Positions 19,776-31,930 of a stretch of DNA of 64,000 nucleotides are shown here, one piece after another. The stretch lies in assembly GCF_026262505.1 (NCBI RefSeq), contig NC_067207.1, forward strand, positions 7,718,082-7,782,081, written 5' to 3'. This DNA comes from Trichomonas vaginalis G3 (Eukaryota; Parabasalia; Trichomonadida; Trichomonadidae). A program made the position numbers and the translations under genes. A model generated the notes under the pieces. The model saw nothing but the letters and a program-made list of their open reading frames with translations, was not told the DNA's origin and did no database searches. Each line of letters opens with the position of its first letter. Within the stretch, counting starts at the first letter, position 1.

Positions 19776-20177
19776 ATGTATGAAATGAACAATATACTCG
19801 ACAAGGGTTTGAATGTAAAGCTAACGAATGAAAATATTGTTGAATTCACTGAGACAGGAGCTGTGTATAAAGATGTAGAACTACTGAACAAAAGAGCAAA
19901 GGGAAGAAGCAGGAATATGAACAAAGGGTGGAAACCTATAAAAATTTATGTCAATGATGGCTCAGGAGGTTCAAACATAAAGTATGCAGAAAGTTATAGA
20001 GTTTATGCGCTAAAAGGTGAAAAGCCTTCATTTAAGAACAGCTATTCTAACCCATATCCTCAAAAGCTAACGGATGGAGAAGTGGATGATATGAATGACA
20101 GCAAAAATATTAACAGAAATGGCGACAGAGATGCATGGAATTTGTTTACCATCAGTCAATTGAAGGTTAAACTTTAA
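19776..20177 (+). CDS. Unknown 133-aa protein
   Basis: I chose the ATG at 19776 (MYEMNNILDKGLNVKL) because an upstream extension would run antisense through the neighbouring gene and its promoter. The protein is basic in the middle (KRAKGRSRNMNKGWKPIK) and acidic near the end. No family recognised. The neighbours suggest a Polinton accessory or structural role. Confidence 0.5.
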   Translation: MYEMNNILDKGLNVKLTNENIVEFTETGAVYKDVELLNKRAKGRSRNMNKGWKPIKIYVNDGSGGSNIKYAESYRVYALKGEKPSFKNSYSNPYPQKLTDGEVDDMNDSKNINRNGDRDAWNLFTISQLKVKL

Positions 20178-20376
20178 AACAATGTTGGTCGTTCCCATGG
20201 AATATTTTTGACTTTAATGGTATTAGTCATGATATGAATCTCAAGGTATGAACGAGGAGAGATGAGAGACTTATATGCTTCCCAAATTTCTTCAAAAGGT
20301 AATGTTATACCTGACTGTTTCCAAATGAGTTCAATGTCATAACGTGAGAAACCTTGAAAGATAACGAAGTAGGGTT
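20178..20376 (-). pseudogene. 3' fragment of an unidentified gene
   Basis: The minus strand reads a short protein-like tail (FQGFSRYDIELIWKQSG, then SLISPRSYLEI, ending NIPWERPTLF), tail-to-tail with the 20177 gene. Its upstream part is missing at the edge of element D. Polinton origin likely, identity unknown. Confidence 0.4.
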
Positions 20377-20429
20377 GTTAGATTCCCGACGATAGGTGTC
20401 TTGGAAGATTTGCCTGGTGTCATCATAGT

Positions 20430-21198
20430 GTCTTTAAATCAAAAATTTTATTTTGGAGTTAGTTTTATTGATTTTTCAATAAAAAACATTTCTAAAACAA
20501 GAAAATAAAACGATAAAATATTTATATTTTATATAAGGATCTTATATATTTAAAATAAATATCATTTTATTTTTTTCATTGGTGTCTGTCAAACCATAAT
20601 ACACTATTCAAAAATTCAATGTGTCTTGCGGTTTCAAAAGACACCTTCAAATTGAACGATAGCACAGACACTATTGAATTTTACCCATTGTATTTAGTTT
20701 TTACCCTTTTTATTTTTAAGAATTAATGACTGAAACAGCCGTTTTGCTATGACCTCAATCACTTTTATTTATTATTTTAAATATTATTTAATTTTATTAT
20801 TTGAATAGGCCAACTTATATTTGAGAAGCTCAATTTGAGACCACTTAATACATTGAAATGTCATAAATATTGAAATATTACAAAGTGTATTTCAAAATAT
20901 TGAAATTATAAAAATTTATAATACTGAAATTGAGACAAATTAATAAATTCAATGTGTTTTTTTTTTGAAATAACTCTCAAATATTATTTTTTTGTTTATT
21001 TAATGATGAATAAATATGATTGCTTTAGTCAATCATAAAAACTAATTTAAGTTTAAAATAATGAAAGGATAATTTGATCGTTTTTTAAAATACAATTATT
21101 TTTGATGATTTGCAAGAATCTTTGAAAAGAATATAATATAGGTTCTATTTTTGTAAAATTTATCCAAATCATGTATTACATAAATTACGATTAAAACG
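20430..21198. other. A+T-rich spacer, no gene
   Basis: Very A+T-rich sequence with no supported frame or repeat. Probably host intergenic DNA. Confidence 0.5.
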
Positions 21199-21245
21199 AT
21201 GAAAGAACCAAAAAGTGTGTTTTGTGTTTTGTTGTTGCGTGTTGG

Positions 21246-21459
21246 ATGCGGGATCCTGTTATTTCCGAAATCGACAAAAAATTTGGAAATTTAATTTCCG
21301 AAATCGAAAGGCAAACCCAAATTTTAGCTAAAAGTGACAGGGAAAAAAAACGTTTAGTATTAAAAAAAAAGACCGATGAGAGCTTCGTTCGAAATATAGA
21401 GGGAACTGAGAATGCGCAACCATTCTCAGGGAATATTGGATGCTATTCCCGTTCCCTCT
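21246..21459 (+). pseudogene. Host ORF remnant interrupted by Polinton B
   Basis: From the ATG at 21246 a frame reads MRDPVISEIDKKFGNLISEI and continues as a charged helix, then a Gly/Ser-rich tail up to the insertion point. Polinton B begins immediately after the CCTCT at 21455-21459. There is no recognisable domain; the helix may be a coiled coil. It could be a small host gene or a remnant of another repeat. Confidence 0.35.
21455..21459 (+). repeat. Target-site duplication, left copy (CCTCT)
   Basis: CCTCT directly precedes the A run that begins Polinton B, and the same five bases follow its terminal T run at 46952-46956. A 5-6 bp duplication is the Polinton/Maverick norm. Confidence 0.75.
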
Positions 21460-21530
21460 AAAAAAAAAAAAAAAAAAAAAAAGGCATTGGGGCTTCCAGG
21501 CACTTCGTGCCCTCTAGCCCCGAAGATGTT
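21460..21530 (+). repeat. Left terminus of Polinton B
   Basis: An A run (21460-21482), then a GC-rich hairpin at 21489-21521 with outer arms GGGGCT/AGCCCC and inner arms GGCAC/GTGCC around TTC, then GAAGATGTTT. The reverse complement recurs at the right end (46904-46951). Confidence 0.88.
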
Positions 21531-21550
21531 TAGTATAAAACCGCTTTTTA

Positions 21551-21562
21551 ACTTCACTTAAA
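21551..21562 (+). promoter_or_regulatory. Initiator-like promoter
   Basis: ACTTCACTTAAA directly before the ATG at 21563. TCACTT matches the Trichomonas initiator. Identical to the promoter of the homologous gene in A. Confidence 0.5.
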
Positions 21563-24500
21563 ATGCCACGTAAGCTACGTAAGAATATACGTAAGAGGAA
21601 GAGAGCATTGAAACATCCAATAGTAAGACTAACACCACAACAACAGTTGCAACAACAAATGCTGAATGACCCCACTATGTTGCAACAAATGTCAAGCAAT
21701 CCTATGCTTTTAAACCGAGTTATTGGTGCACAGAGTGGAGGTTTAAGAGCGGCACTTTTAGCGAAAATGGCAGGCTATGGTGGAGCTGCAGACGGAACAG
21801 CTTATAACCCTCAAAGTCAAATGAATTTGAGTTCACTCAAAAATCAAATAGCAGATGTCAAAAAGTCAAACATAGACATACAGAAGCAAATAGGTGAAAA
21901 CGAAAAGAAACTAGAATATGACAGACACACAAAGAAACTCAATGAGTTAAACGTAGAGAAAAAGAAGAAAGAAGAACAACTGAAAGAACTAAGTACAGAG
22001 GAATATGCGAAAAAGTGTCAGAAAAAGCAGCAGAAGTAGCAAAAATGGAACAAGATGTTATAAATTTGAAAAAACCATACTACTCAATATAAAGTACTGA
22101 AAGATGAAGAGATAAAACAAAAAGCCCTGAAGACATATATGGATAGCGATGAGTATAAAAAAGAAGTTGAAGCAACTGTAAAGGCAGAAAAACTTTTACA
22201 GTTGCAAAACCAAACCGTACAGTATGAAAACTTAGCACAAGAAAGTAAAAATAACGACGCAGCCATGCAAAAGGCAATGAAAAGCGCAGAATATATAAAA
22301 GCTAACAATGACTGGTTAGATGCCAAGCCAACGCTAAAGCAGCCCAACTCATAGGGTCAATAAGGACAAAAATACAAGCGGATGAAGATAGTTCAAATGA
22401 AGCTTTAACAAATGCTGACTTTAAGAACGCTTTCGAAGCTCTTCATAGTAAGGTGAAACAAGTGAACGACTTCTCATCTGGAAAGAAACTGAAGTCTGAA
22501 GGTTTCGACAAAGAGTTAAAAGAAGTAGCACAAAATATGACGAAAATAACAGATGCAGCAACGAGACAGGCAGTTCAAAGTGCCTATGACGCGTTAGAGC
22601 AACTGTTGTGAAAAGTCAAGAAAAAGAGTTACAACAGACCAAAACAGACCTAGTAAATGCTTTCTTAAGAACGAAAAGTCAGGTAGGACATTACGCTGCA
22701 GATGGAACATATGTGCCAGCTGGTGGAACTTATATACCACCAAACCCTCCAAGAGAAGCACCTGCACCAGGACTACCTAGAACATTTACATCATCACATG
22801 GACACAGACACAGGCATGCACCAAAACCAACACAACAACCAACACAACAACCAACACAACAACCAGCACAACAACCACCTCCACAACCAGCACAACAACC
22901 AACACAACAACCAGCACAGCAACCAACAGTTCAAAACCCTGCACAACAACAACCACAAACAGAGCAAGGACATAAAAGAAGTAGAGAACAAGGAAACCAA
23001 GAATTCTTAAAAATGCTTAAAGAAGAGTGTGGTTTCTCAGATACTATTGACTTTAGTGACAGATATAAAGAAGCTATTAGAAAGTTCAAGGATGGAAATA
23101 CTGACCCGAACCTATTTAGCTTTATGGCTCAGCACCAAAACGGATATAATCTCAAACCTGGAAAATACAAGCTCGCTAAGGGATATGATTTAATAGCATA
23201 TCATCCAAATGACATGGATGAATTTACTCCGAGATATTTGATGTCAGAGCTAAATGACAATTCAACTTTCGTCATGAAACGCGTAAAAAATAGAGACGGA
23301 ACGAAAGAACAAAAGCTTATGAATGCGGATGACGTAGATAGGGAAATTGTTGAAAACGGTCTCGGAATATATGAAATGCCAGCAGATGAGGTACAAGAAA
23401 CTCCACAGGAAGAAGTTCAGATACAACCAGACATGGAAGAAATAGTTCAGCAACAACAGCTAGAAGAGCCTGAAGGAAACGAACAAGTCCTTCCTTTGGA
23501 AACTAACTTCACAGAACTAGATGAAGATTTGGAACAGCCGAAAAATCTTGACCCTCAACAAGAGTATGAGGTGAATATGGAATCTTTCCAAGAGTCTAAA
23601 AAAAATTCGGCTGACATAGTAGAAGAATATCGAAAAATGTTTGCCGACATACAAAAGACTCCAACACCAGATGAAAATATTCAGCATAGAATGGAAGTAC
23701 TGAAAGAAAATGTACACAAATACAACAACCCTTTTTACTTACGAGCATTTAACGTTCAATCTTTGGATGAACTCGGTGAAAATAAAAGGTTAAATTCAAG
23801 AAAACATATAGAAATGAAACATTGTTTAAAGTTCATTCAGAACCTAACCAAGATGGAAACAAACCTACTTTTGTTTCTGCAGACGATGGAACTACAATGA
23901 GATGGGGTCATAAAGCTAACCCGGATAGGTGGTTCATAAACTTACAACCACAATTCCAAGAAGTTGTAGACGCAATGGAAGTCAATGGTGAACAAGATAT
24001 AGCTGGTATTTTAAGCGCGGCTTTAATGCCATTGAAAGATATGAAACATGCAGATATTTTGGACCAGTATGAAATGAACATGGCTGATGGAAATATAACA
24101 CCTGACGTTCTAGAACATTTATCTCAAAGAACTACACAGAACCATAAAGATGGTATATTTGGTGAAGAGTTTAGAAAGAAAGTTATGGACAGAGAAGGAA
24201 GAGAACCTATTGTACATGACCTTGCAAATGAAAGTTTACAAAATGTCATAAAAACTTACTTTGCAGACAATGAACCGAGAAGGGATGAATATTTAAGAAA
24301 ACTCAAATGGACAGTACCAAATGAAATGTTAGTATTGAAAAACATGTTCCTTGACAAAATAAAACCAACTACAGAAATAAATGACACAAGACTGAAACTT
24401 TGGGTAAAAGCTTTCCCATTCACAAAAGATATTGTTGGTAACATGGAAAGAAAACCAGAATGGCTACAAAAACATATATTTGGAAACGAGCATATTCCAT

Positions 24501-24880
24501 ATGGACAGGCACTGTTTGAAGAGCTTGAACCGGAAACTCAGGAAAGAGTCATGCAAACAATACGCGAAGACTCAAATACAAACTATGACAAACTCTTTCT
24601 AGGATATAGGTTACCTGAGATGGGCGACCAGAGCCAAAAGGCAAAAAGGACATGGGAAATTTGCAACATACTAGATGAACATAATGCAAAGATGCAACAA
24701 CTTCAAGCAGAGGGCAAGTTACCAAAGCGACACCAAAGAAGAAGAGTAGAACAAAGTGAAAGTAGTGAAGAAGTAACTTCATCTAGTGAAAGTAGTGGCA
24801 ATGAAGGAAAAAGAAGAGTTAAAAACTCAGTCAGGAAGAAAGTAAAGCTTGGTCCACGTGGGTTCTATTATGACATATAA
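21563..24880 (+). pseudogene. Basic/coiled-coil, Q/P-rich structural gene region, element B
   Basis: Fossil of the same gene block as 4114-7458: Arg/Lys head (MPRKLRKNIRKRKRALKHP), Gln/Met-rich stretch, charged helices, Pro/Gln/Thr low complexity (22820-22950), a globular part, and a Ser/Glu plus basic tail ending near 24880. The Pro/Gln tract differs in repeat number from A, as expected for slippage. Several breaks are spread along it. Probable virion core or scaffold protein. Confidence 0.6.
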
Positions 24881-24912
24881 ACCCAACTATTCTATATTTT
24901 TACCCATATGAA

Positions 24913-26517
24913 ATGTACGCCGCTCAGAATAACGCCAACAGTTTTGGATGCCATGAATGGAAATGTTTCCGAATGGTATAACGAATGCGACAATGCCATT
25001 AGAAGGTCAGAAATAGTTCCTGGAACTTACGAATATACAACTGCTGTTTCTTATGGAAACGTAGGTGAGTTTGGAGAAGGTTCTTCAACAACAGTAGATA
25101 TTGCTTGCGACAGGTTTCATATTATTTCTATTGACAACTCTTTCTTATACGTGGAACAAGACATTGAAATAAAACCTTCTGCTAAGTTGTCTGACAAGAA
25201 AGGTTGCAATGGAATTTTCTATGTCGGATACCAATATGCTCCAGAAGTTTTCATGGGATATAAGATATATTCTAACTCTGACTTAGTTCAAACAGTAACA
25301 TGGGCAAACTATGAATGGTTCGCTTTGGAAACTCAGTACAACCACAAGCTAGAGAACAAACAGACCAGTATGCAACCATTGAGAAAATAAGAAGACTTGA
25401 CCCTAACGTTCCAGGAGTTTATGTTAACCTTTCTGGACAAACTGCAGCAGCAGTAACCAAAGTAAAATTGAAACTTAGAGTTCCTTTGTCATCTTTCCTC
25501 ATCTTCAGGTTTTTAAGATACTTGCCAAACTGGGCAGGAAAAATTTCTATCGAACTTACTCCAAGCAAAAATAACTTAGTCATTGCACCAACACAAGACC
25601 CATTCACTCTTACAGAAGTAGTGGGAACAAATAAAATGTCATTCGCCGACTTTTGCAAAAACAAAGTTGACTTAGACTTTGGTTTTCTCAAACCTCAACA
25701 CTGAAGTAAACTATTATTTCAATGCTGCTGGAGATGCTTGGGACCCAGTTAAGTTCACATGCGAAAAATTTGAATGCAAGAGAATAGAAAGCAGACTTGC
25801 AGTCTATATGTTGGACCCAGATATTTCAAATGCTTTAGCTGCCAAATATATTGCAGTTCCGCTTATGTTCCCTATACACCAAATATCTGTCAAAGACTTT
25901 GCAGTGAAGTTGGAAACCAAAGTGCTGACCCAGGTGCAAGAACAGATATTGCCTTAACAACTGCAATGAAACATGCAGATACTATGTTTGTACTGTTCAG
26001 ACGAACTATAAATGACTATTCTTGTTTCTACAACCCTGGTATTAATATCATATAAACATAGATGGCAAATATTATCCAAGAGAAGAATATTCTACAGTTG
26101 AAGATATGAGGTCATACAACTTGACATTAGATGCTATGAACTTTAACAACAACTTCACAACAACCATTAACCCTGAAATGCAAAGTTCTATTATGCCATA
26201 TGTGAAAGTATGGACTCATACAGGAGGTCAAAAAACTCAATATACAAATGGAGACCGTTCAAACTTTTGGCTTGGCATTCCATTTTGCTGACTCAGAAGA
26301 CTTTATGGGTGGTATTTTAACTGTTGGTACAGTTCAAATACAATATACTGGTGACAGAGACGGTCCAGATGAATTGAAAGCAAAGAAGTTTACAAAACCA
26401 ATAGCACTTTTCACGGAAGATGCTCTTTTTGAAGATTCGTTCGATGAAACCTGCTGGAGCTCCTCAGAATTGGATAACGACAGCTTCCATCGAGCAGATT
26501 TTGGCAGCAGGTCAGTA
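24913..26517 (+). pseudogene. Major capsid gene fossil, element B
   Basis: Co-linear with the open capsid gene at 2474-4081, including the VKLKLRVPLSSFLIFRFLRY region near 25460-25520. It follows the basic structural gene and is preceded by TATTCTATATTTTTACCC before the start. It carries several breaks and is surely inactive. Its similarity to the A copy is high, consistent with a fairly recent common source. Confidence 0.75.
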
Positions 26518-26833
26518 AGTTGTTCTTGAACTGACTTCTCTCCGTCAAATATTGACAGACGCCAGTCTTAACATAGTATTGTATTAAAAACTTTCCTTTA
26601 GAAATATCGGTCAGTTTTGTTGTTATATTTTTGTCAACGTCAAGAAACTTTCACCATCTCAGTTATACCAACTTTCTTTGCTTTATGAAAATATTTTGGT
26701 TCGTAGCAAAGACTGCTATTCTATAACATTTTCCATTGTTTGTGTAAAGAACTACTCTGTCAATGAACTTGTTTGTTTGTGTGTGTAAACTTTGTTTTTG
26801 CTTCAATTCGAAGAGATACTCAAATACGTCCAT
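26500..26833 (-). pseudogene. Fossil of the opposite-strand 139-aa gene, element B
   Basis: Matches the gene at 2161-2580 in inverted orientation, start near 26833, tail-to-tail with the capsid gene. It is divergent from the gene at 26852 across 18 bp containing TTTTTATTCTAAGTAAA. Broken; function unknown. Confidence 0.55.
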
Positions 26834-26851
26834 CTTTTTATTCTAAGTAAA

Positions 26852-27366
26852 ATGTCATTTCCGAAAAATAGAAGCGTAAGTGTTTCAAAAGGTTTAATGG
26901 CGGTGGCAGATTGAATTAAATTCACCAACTCAAACAAACAGTCAAGTGTTGTGTCAATGTCAAAGACAGAGATGTTGAAGTGGGGAAACCATACGAAGAC
27001 GAAGATGGTAAACAATAGTTCTGTAAAAGAACAACAACATACCCTGAAGTTAGCAGAGACTTAAGTTCTGTTGCAGATATTCGAAACGACTACATGCAAC
27101 TGAAAGACAAACTTAAAACTCAGGAGAAGATTTGTCAGGCTTTGGGTATAATGTTAAACTTGGTTGAGCACAACCCTGTAAAAGTGAACTCCATTGTCAT
27201 CGCACCTCATGAAATTTTGAAAGAACTATTGAAACTTTTGACAGAGGCAGACGATATAAACATCAAAGAAATAGAACCCGACATTGCTTGCTGTGGTGTT
27301 TCATATAATGTCATTGACAAGATATACGTTATGAAAGGAGGTGAAACCTTGAACTTAAAAATATAG
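26852..27366 (+). pseudogene. Small conserved CCG-motif protein, element B
   Basis: Starts MSFPKNRSVSVSKG as in A. The well-preserved C-terminal half (QLKDKLKTQEKICQALGIM, then EIEPDIACCG) matches 1625-2142 and, more distantly, 19136-19750. A few breaks in the N-terminal half. Unknown function. Confidence 0.6.
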
Positions 27367-27434
27367 TTTCCCAGACGTCATAAAAAATATTTGACGACCA
27401 CAACATTTCATTAAAATTTACTTGCTAAGTAAAA

Positions 27435-28251
27435 ATGGCAGAAGACATAGTGGTTTATACTATTACGACTAAAAACCCTGAGTCATATAATTCTATAACA
27501 ACAAACTTACAAAGTCCTCAAGGACGATATTGAAACTGACCTTAAACACGATGACGACTAAAGCCTGTTTTGCTCTTTTGACACCAGAAGATTTTATTGT
27601 TGTGAATGGTAAAAAATACTCCTTTGAAGATACTTACTCAGATATACCACCAACAGGTTTTGTTGACTTATTAATACTTTTAAGGACGGATGTAACATGT
27701 GCTGCAACTAGAGCAGGTTTTCATTATGTTTGGATGTCCGACTGAGTTTAGTATAAACGATATGAGCTATAATACAAAACTTATATCTGGTTTTTACTAC
27801 CAACAGTTTCCTATAACAGGAAAAGGTGTCATACAAGGAATGTCTATTCCATTGACTTTAAGTACACCTATTTTATATATTGTTTCAAACTTAGGTTCAA
27901 AGTGCTATTCGAATGTCGACAGAAACTACTATGACCAAAAGATACTCATGCGTATAAACAACACTTTTCTCTGCTGGTTTGCCTATTGTTCATTCGAATG
28001 CAGAGTTTTCAGCTTAGTAAACTCAAACACTTTAGCAAACATAAACTTAACCTTAGTTGACGCAAACTTTGTTCCTGTAAAACTTTTATGTCCTATGTAT
28101 TTGTCAATGACGGCAGAAAAGTTTCGAATTGGAAGATGCAACTGGTGAAAGTATTGTATTACAAGAACAACTTCAACAACAAATAGCTCAAGAACAACAA
28201 ATGGAACAAATGCAACAACAAAGTCAAGAACAACAAATAGCTCAAGAATAA
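27435..28251 (+). pseudogene. Minor capsid-type gene fossil, element B
   Basis: Co-linear with 718-1560 and ending in the same Gln/Glu-rich tail, here with extra repeat units. Preceded by CTTGCTAAGTAAAA. A few breaks. Its position before the helicase is conserved. Confidence 0.65.
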
Positions 28252-28283
28252 AAAAAATATTTTTTTTTTATTTTTATAAAAAA

Positions 28284-29519
28284 ATGTACAGAATAGACGT
28301 TTTCAGATTTTTATGATTCCAAGCGTTCAGAAATATGTGTCCATTTAGAGACTATAACAAAAGCAGTCGAGAATTTGAAACGTTTAGTCATTTATGTCGA
28401 CTCTGCCCAGAATGTTATGTTATGAAAGAATGGGATGTAGTCTTTAACAAACCTAAAGCGACAATAGTTTCAGAACAAGAATGTAAACAGAAACTTAAGA
28501 AAATAAAAGTCGGTACAAGTTGGTATGAAGATGTTAGATGCTTGGGAGATCTATTGTCAAAGTTAGAAGATTTTTCAGTTCGTGGTATAAAGTTCTATAC
28601 ACCTTCTCCAAACTTCTATTCTATCTTCACTGGATATAAATACGAACAAGTAGAATGGAAAGAAAATGTTATAGAAGCTTGGTTAGACATGTCAAAGAAA
28701 TTATATGCAATGGAAACGAAAGAGTCTATGAGTATATCTTATGTTGGTTTGCAAACATCTTACAACATCCAAGTGCTAAAAATGAAACTGCTCTCATCAT
28801 AATAGGAAAACAAGGAACAGGTAAGAACACATTCTTTACAGATATCTTATGCAAACTGTTAGAAGGTTATTCGAATCCGAATATGACAAACTTAGAAAAC
28901 ATCTGCGGTAAATTTAACTCTTCAATAGAGAATATGAAACTTATAGTATGTAACGAACTTCAAAGTATAGATACAACAAAGGTTTTGAACTCGGATGCTT
29001 TGAAGAGTCTTATAACAGACAAAGTTGGAGTTGTTGAAAAAAATATAAAGACCAAAGAGTTTGTGAAAATGTTGCAAATTTCATTATGGTTTCAAACAAC
29101 GCCGTTCCGATGAAGTTAGAAAGTTCTGACAGAAGATATGTAGTTGTCAGAACGTCAGAAGCTCATATGCAAGATACAGAATATTTTGACGACTTAGCAG
29201 AAACTTTGACACCTAACTTTTACAACCACTTGTTCTCATATTTCATGACATTAGATATTTCTAAGTTCAATCCAAGACAAATTCCCACATACCGAAGAGA
29301 GACAAACATTGTTAGAAGCAAACAAGAGTGTATATGAACTGTTCATAGATGAAACTGACTTTGAGTTGTTTAGATGAAAGGTCATTGTACGATTCGTATA
29401 AACAGTATTGTCAAGAGTATGGTTATATGACAGCGTCTAAACGAACATTCTTGGCAAATGTCAAAAGTCTTTTAGACGTACAGAATGGTGTATATACAAA
29501 GAAAAATTTTTCTGAGTAA
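28284..29519 (+). pseudogene. D5-like SF3 helicase fossil, element B
   Basis: Begins MYRIDV. A Walker A loop GKQGTGKNTF, a Walker B-type VCNELQS and a later SNNAVPMKLESSDRR sensor-like motif are all readable, identifying a superfamily 3 helicase of the D5 type. The family unwinds DNA at viral and Polinton replication forks. Several breaks are present. A's copy is at 1-730. Confidence 0.78.
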
Positions 29520-29557
29520 TTTTAAAAAAAAATATTTTTTTTATCCGATAGAAAAGA

Positions 29558-29976
29558 TGACAAAATTCATCTCAGTCAACAAGTACATGTCAGGACTTAA
29601 AGAAGAACTAGACCCATTCACATATTTGAATGTTTACTTCTACCATTTTGAAAAGTCTACATTTGACAAAGTTTGGAACATCGAACCAGTTAAGTTTGCT
29701 ATTGTGACTAAAAATGGTGCGAAATTTGAAGACTTAGACATAGAAGGTTTGTTAACAGTCAAAGAAAGTTTTGACAGAAGGTTCTCAAACCTTAAAGAAG
29801 GCAAAGCATACAAACTTGTTTATACCTTATGAACCAAAGAAAGCAGACGACTATGAATATTATGAGTCTAAGATAGTTGAAGTTCAAGGTAAATTGGGTA
29901 AAAAGATTTAGAGTCTAAGCCAGTGTTTGCTCCTAAAGAGGAAGAGAACATTGACATTGACCCAGAAATGTTCTAA
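29558..29976 (+). pseudogene. Unknown Polinton protein between helicase and ATPase
   Basis: Starts MTKFISVNKYMSGLKEELDP, alpha/beta-like, with an acidic tail near 29940-29970. Not recognised. The frame is not fully open to its apparent end. Confidence 0.4.
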
Positions 29977-29992
29977 AAATAAAATTTTATTT

Positions 29993-30306
29993 TTACATGT
30001 CAAATTTCTTTTTCTCTGGCTCTGGTTCTTTCTTCTCTTCTTCTACTTTTTTTCTTTCTTTTCTCTCTTCTTCTTTTCTGGTGGAGTTATGTCAAACTTC
30101 TCAGAACCATATTTTTGTAAAAGTGCTTTGTCATTTAATAGCTTCTTCTATTCTTCTTCTATTTCATTTTCAAGAACAGCGCATGTGTCTTCTTGCATTC
30201 TAAGAAGTTTGTTGGACTTCATCTCTCCAAGAGCGTCATCTCTGTCAACAAGTCTGTCATTGACAAATTTTAAGACTGCTCTGCTTAATGTTTTATTTCT
30301 TGTCAT
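29993..30306 (-). pseudogene. Small Lys/Glu-rich protein on the opposite strand
   Basis: From a start at 30306 the minus strand reads MTRNKTLSRAVLKFVNDRLV, a helical part, then a Lys/Glu-rich tail ending near 29993. It is divergent from the packaging ATPase at 30368. Unrecognised; broken at least once. Confidence 0.4.
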
Positions 30307-30367
30307 ATTCCCAGAAACAGAACTTTAGAACAAATTCCCCTTTCTTGTTTACACTATGTAAGATTTT

Positions 30368-31349
30368 ATGGTCGACAGATGTTTTGCTGTCGAAAAGCTT
30401 GTCTCGAATATAGATAGCGAAATCGCTAGACATTTCCTAAAAGATAAAAATTTTAATTTTTCTAAAAATATGTTAGAAAAAAAGTTTGCTGACATTGACA
30501 AGAAATTTGAGAATGTTTTAAATAAGAACAAGAGGAAGTTGGAAAATGCTCAGATAAAACCCATACATGACAAGTTCCTATTTGCTCAGAATGGTATAAC
30601 AGGTCTAATTGCACCGCCTGGGTCTGGTAAGACTTTCACTTATCTTAAAATGGCTGCACAACAACAAGAACTAGATGAGAAGAACCCATTCTATGAGTTA
30701 GTAGTCATTTGTAGTACTTCTGGTCAATTTGACCAAAACCGTAAATTCGTTCAAAGATATTATAAAAAAGTCTAAGTTAGTATGTATAAAAGATCTGATT
30801 GTTAGATTGGATAAAGAAGTACCAAAGAAGAAGTTTTGAAGTACAATGCTATAAATGAGTATGTCAATTCTAAGTTTTAAAGACCCAAATGAGGAAATGC
30901 AGAGAATATTAGAGAAGAAACACTTCAGAAACAAACAAACAGAAAGAGATTGAGTACCTTTCGAAGAAATTGCAATCTTACGATTGGAAGACTTACCCTC
31001 ATAGATGTCTTCTTATCTTAGATGACTTTGCTTCTCATCCTTTGTTAAAGAACAGAGAACAAGACATGTGTCAATTCTCAAGAAGCTCAGACACTTTAAC
31101 ATTTCAGTTGTCATTTGTGTACAGACAGCCAAGAGTTTAAGTAAGGATGTAAAGAGAATACTTACTGATATCATACTTTTCCCCGGATTGTCCGAAGACG
31201 ATTTCATGGAACTTATGAAAGAGTCCATGGCAGGTAAGTTTGACAGACATGAACTATGGGAGAAGTACAAAGTCATACAAGACCCTCATACTTCTTTTCA
31301 GAATTCATATCTACGCAAACAAAGTTCAAATTGTAAAAAGCAAGCGTAA
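30368..31349 (+). pseudogene. A32-like packaging ATPase, element B
   Basis: Walker A GLIAPPGSGKTFTYLK (about residue 80) and Walker B LLILDDF identify a FtsK/HerA-type genome-packaging ATPase as in poxvirus A32 and Polintons. It pumps DNA into the preformed capsid. A 5'-cut but otherwise better-preserved copy is at 60388-61302. Several breaks here. Confidence 0.8.
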
Positions 31350-31429
31350 AAATGTAAGTGTTTGAGTCTTATCTGTTGTGGTGCTGGGGCTGTCGGTTCT
31401 TCTGGTTGGAATGGACTCGGTTGGTGGTA

Positions 31430-31930
31430 CGTCGGACATTCGTTTGTGTCCTGTCGGATGGAAGGACTTTTCCTGTCGGAAGGAAGGACTTTTCCTGTCG
31501 GAAAGAAAAACTTTTCCTGTCGGAAAGAAAAACTTTTCCGTCGGAAAGAAAAACTTTTCCTGCGGAAAGAAAACTTTTCCTGTCGGAAAGAAAAATTTTC
31601 CTGAAGGAAAGAAAATTTTCCTGAAGGTCGGCCAAAAAGTTCTCAATTTTCGAAAATTTGAATGGTTTACGGACGGACAACAGAAAAAATTTTCCTGCGG
31701 AAAAGAAAAACTTTTCCTGTCGAAAGAAAAACTTTTCCTGTTGGAAGGAAGGACTTTTCCTGTTGGAAGGAAGGACTTTTTCCTGTTGGAAGGAAGGACT
31801 TTTCCTGTCGGAAGGAAGACTCGGAATGCCAGAAGGAAAAACTTTTTCTGTCGGAAGGAAGGACTCGGAATGCCAAAGAAAGGACTCGGAATGCCAGAAG
31901 GACTCGGACAAGACAATTTACCATCTAGAG
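31430..31930. repeat. Short GC-box tandem repeats (22-24 bp)
   Basis: Some twenty degenerate units of the form CTTTTCCTGTCGGAAAGAAA. Each is a partial palindrome (TTTCC/GGAAA), and spacing varies slightly. Frames on both strands stay open across them, which reflects composition. The first unit region also contains CGTCGGACATTCGTTTGTG, which is shared with 35698-35775 and, inverted, with a gene start at 57650. Confidence 0.8.

Larger units (their letters stand above)
12440..20420. mobile_element. Polinton/Maverick D, internal piece without termini
   Basis: About 8 kb of Polinton genes: KilA-N, integrase, tail-fibre-like protein, collagen-like protein, two capsid-associated genes, a conserved small gene and an unknown. 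Polymerase, ATPase and major capsid genes are absent, and I find no terminal inverted repeat at either edge, so this is a partial copy. The edges are approximate. Most frames are open over their full length, with very few breaks, so this piece looks relatively young. Its proteins are diverged from those in A and B, suggesting a different Polinton subfamily. Confidence 0.8.

Noticed and set aside
12440-20420. Complete Polinton at element D
   Set aside because: No terminal inverted repeats and no polymerase, ATPase or major capsid gene.
30000-30330. Ser/Phe-rich plus-strand frames
   Set aside because: They are antisense to the Lys/Glu-rich minus-strand gene 29993-30306.
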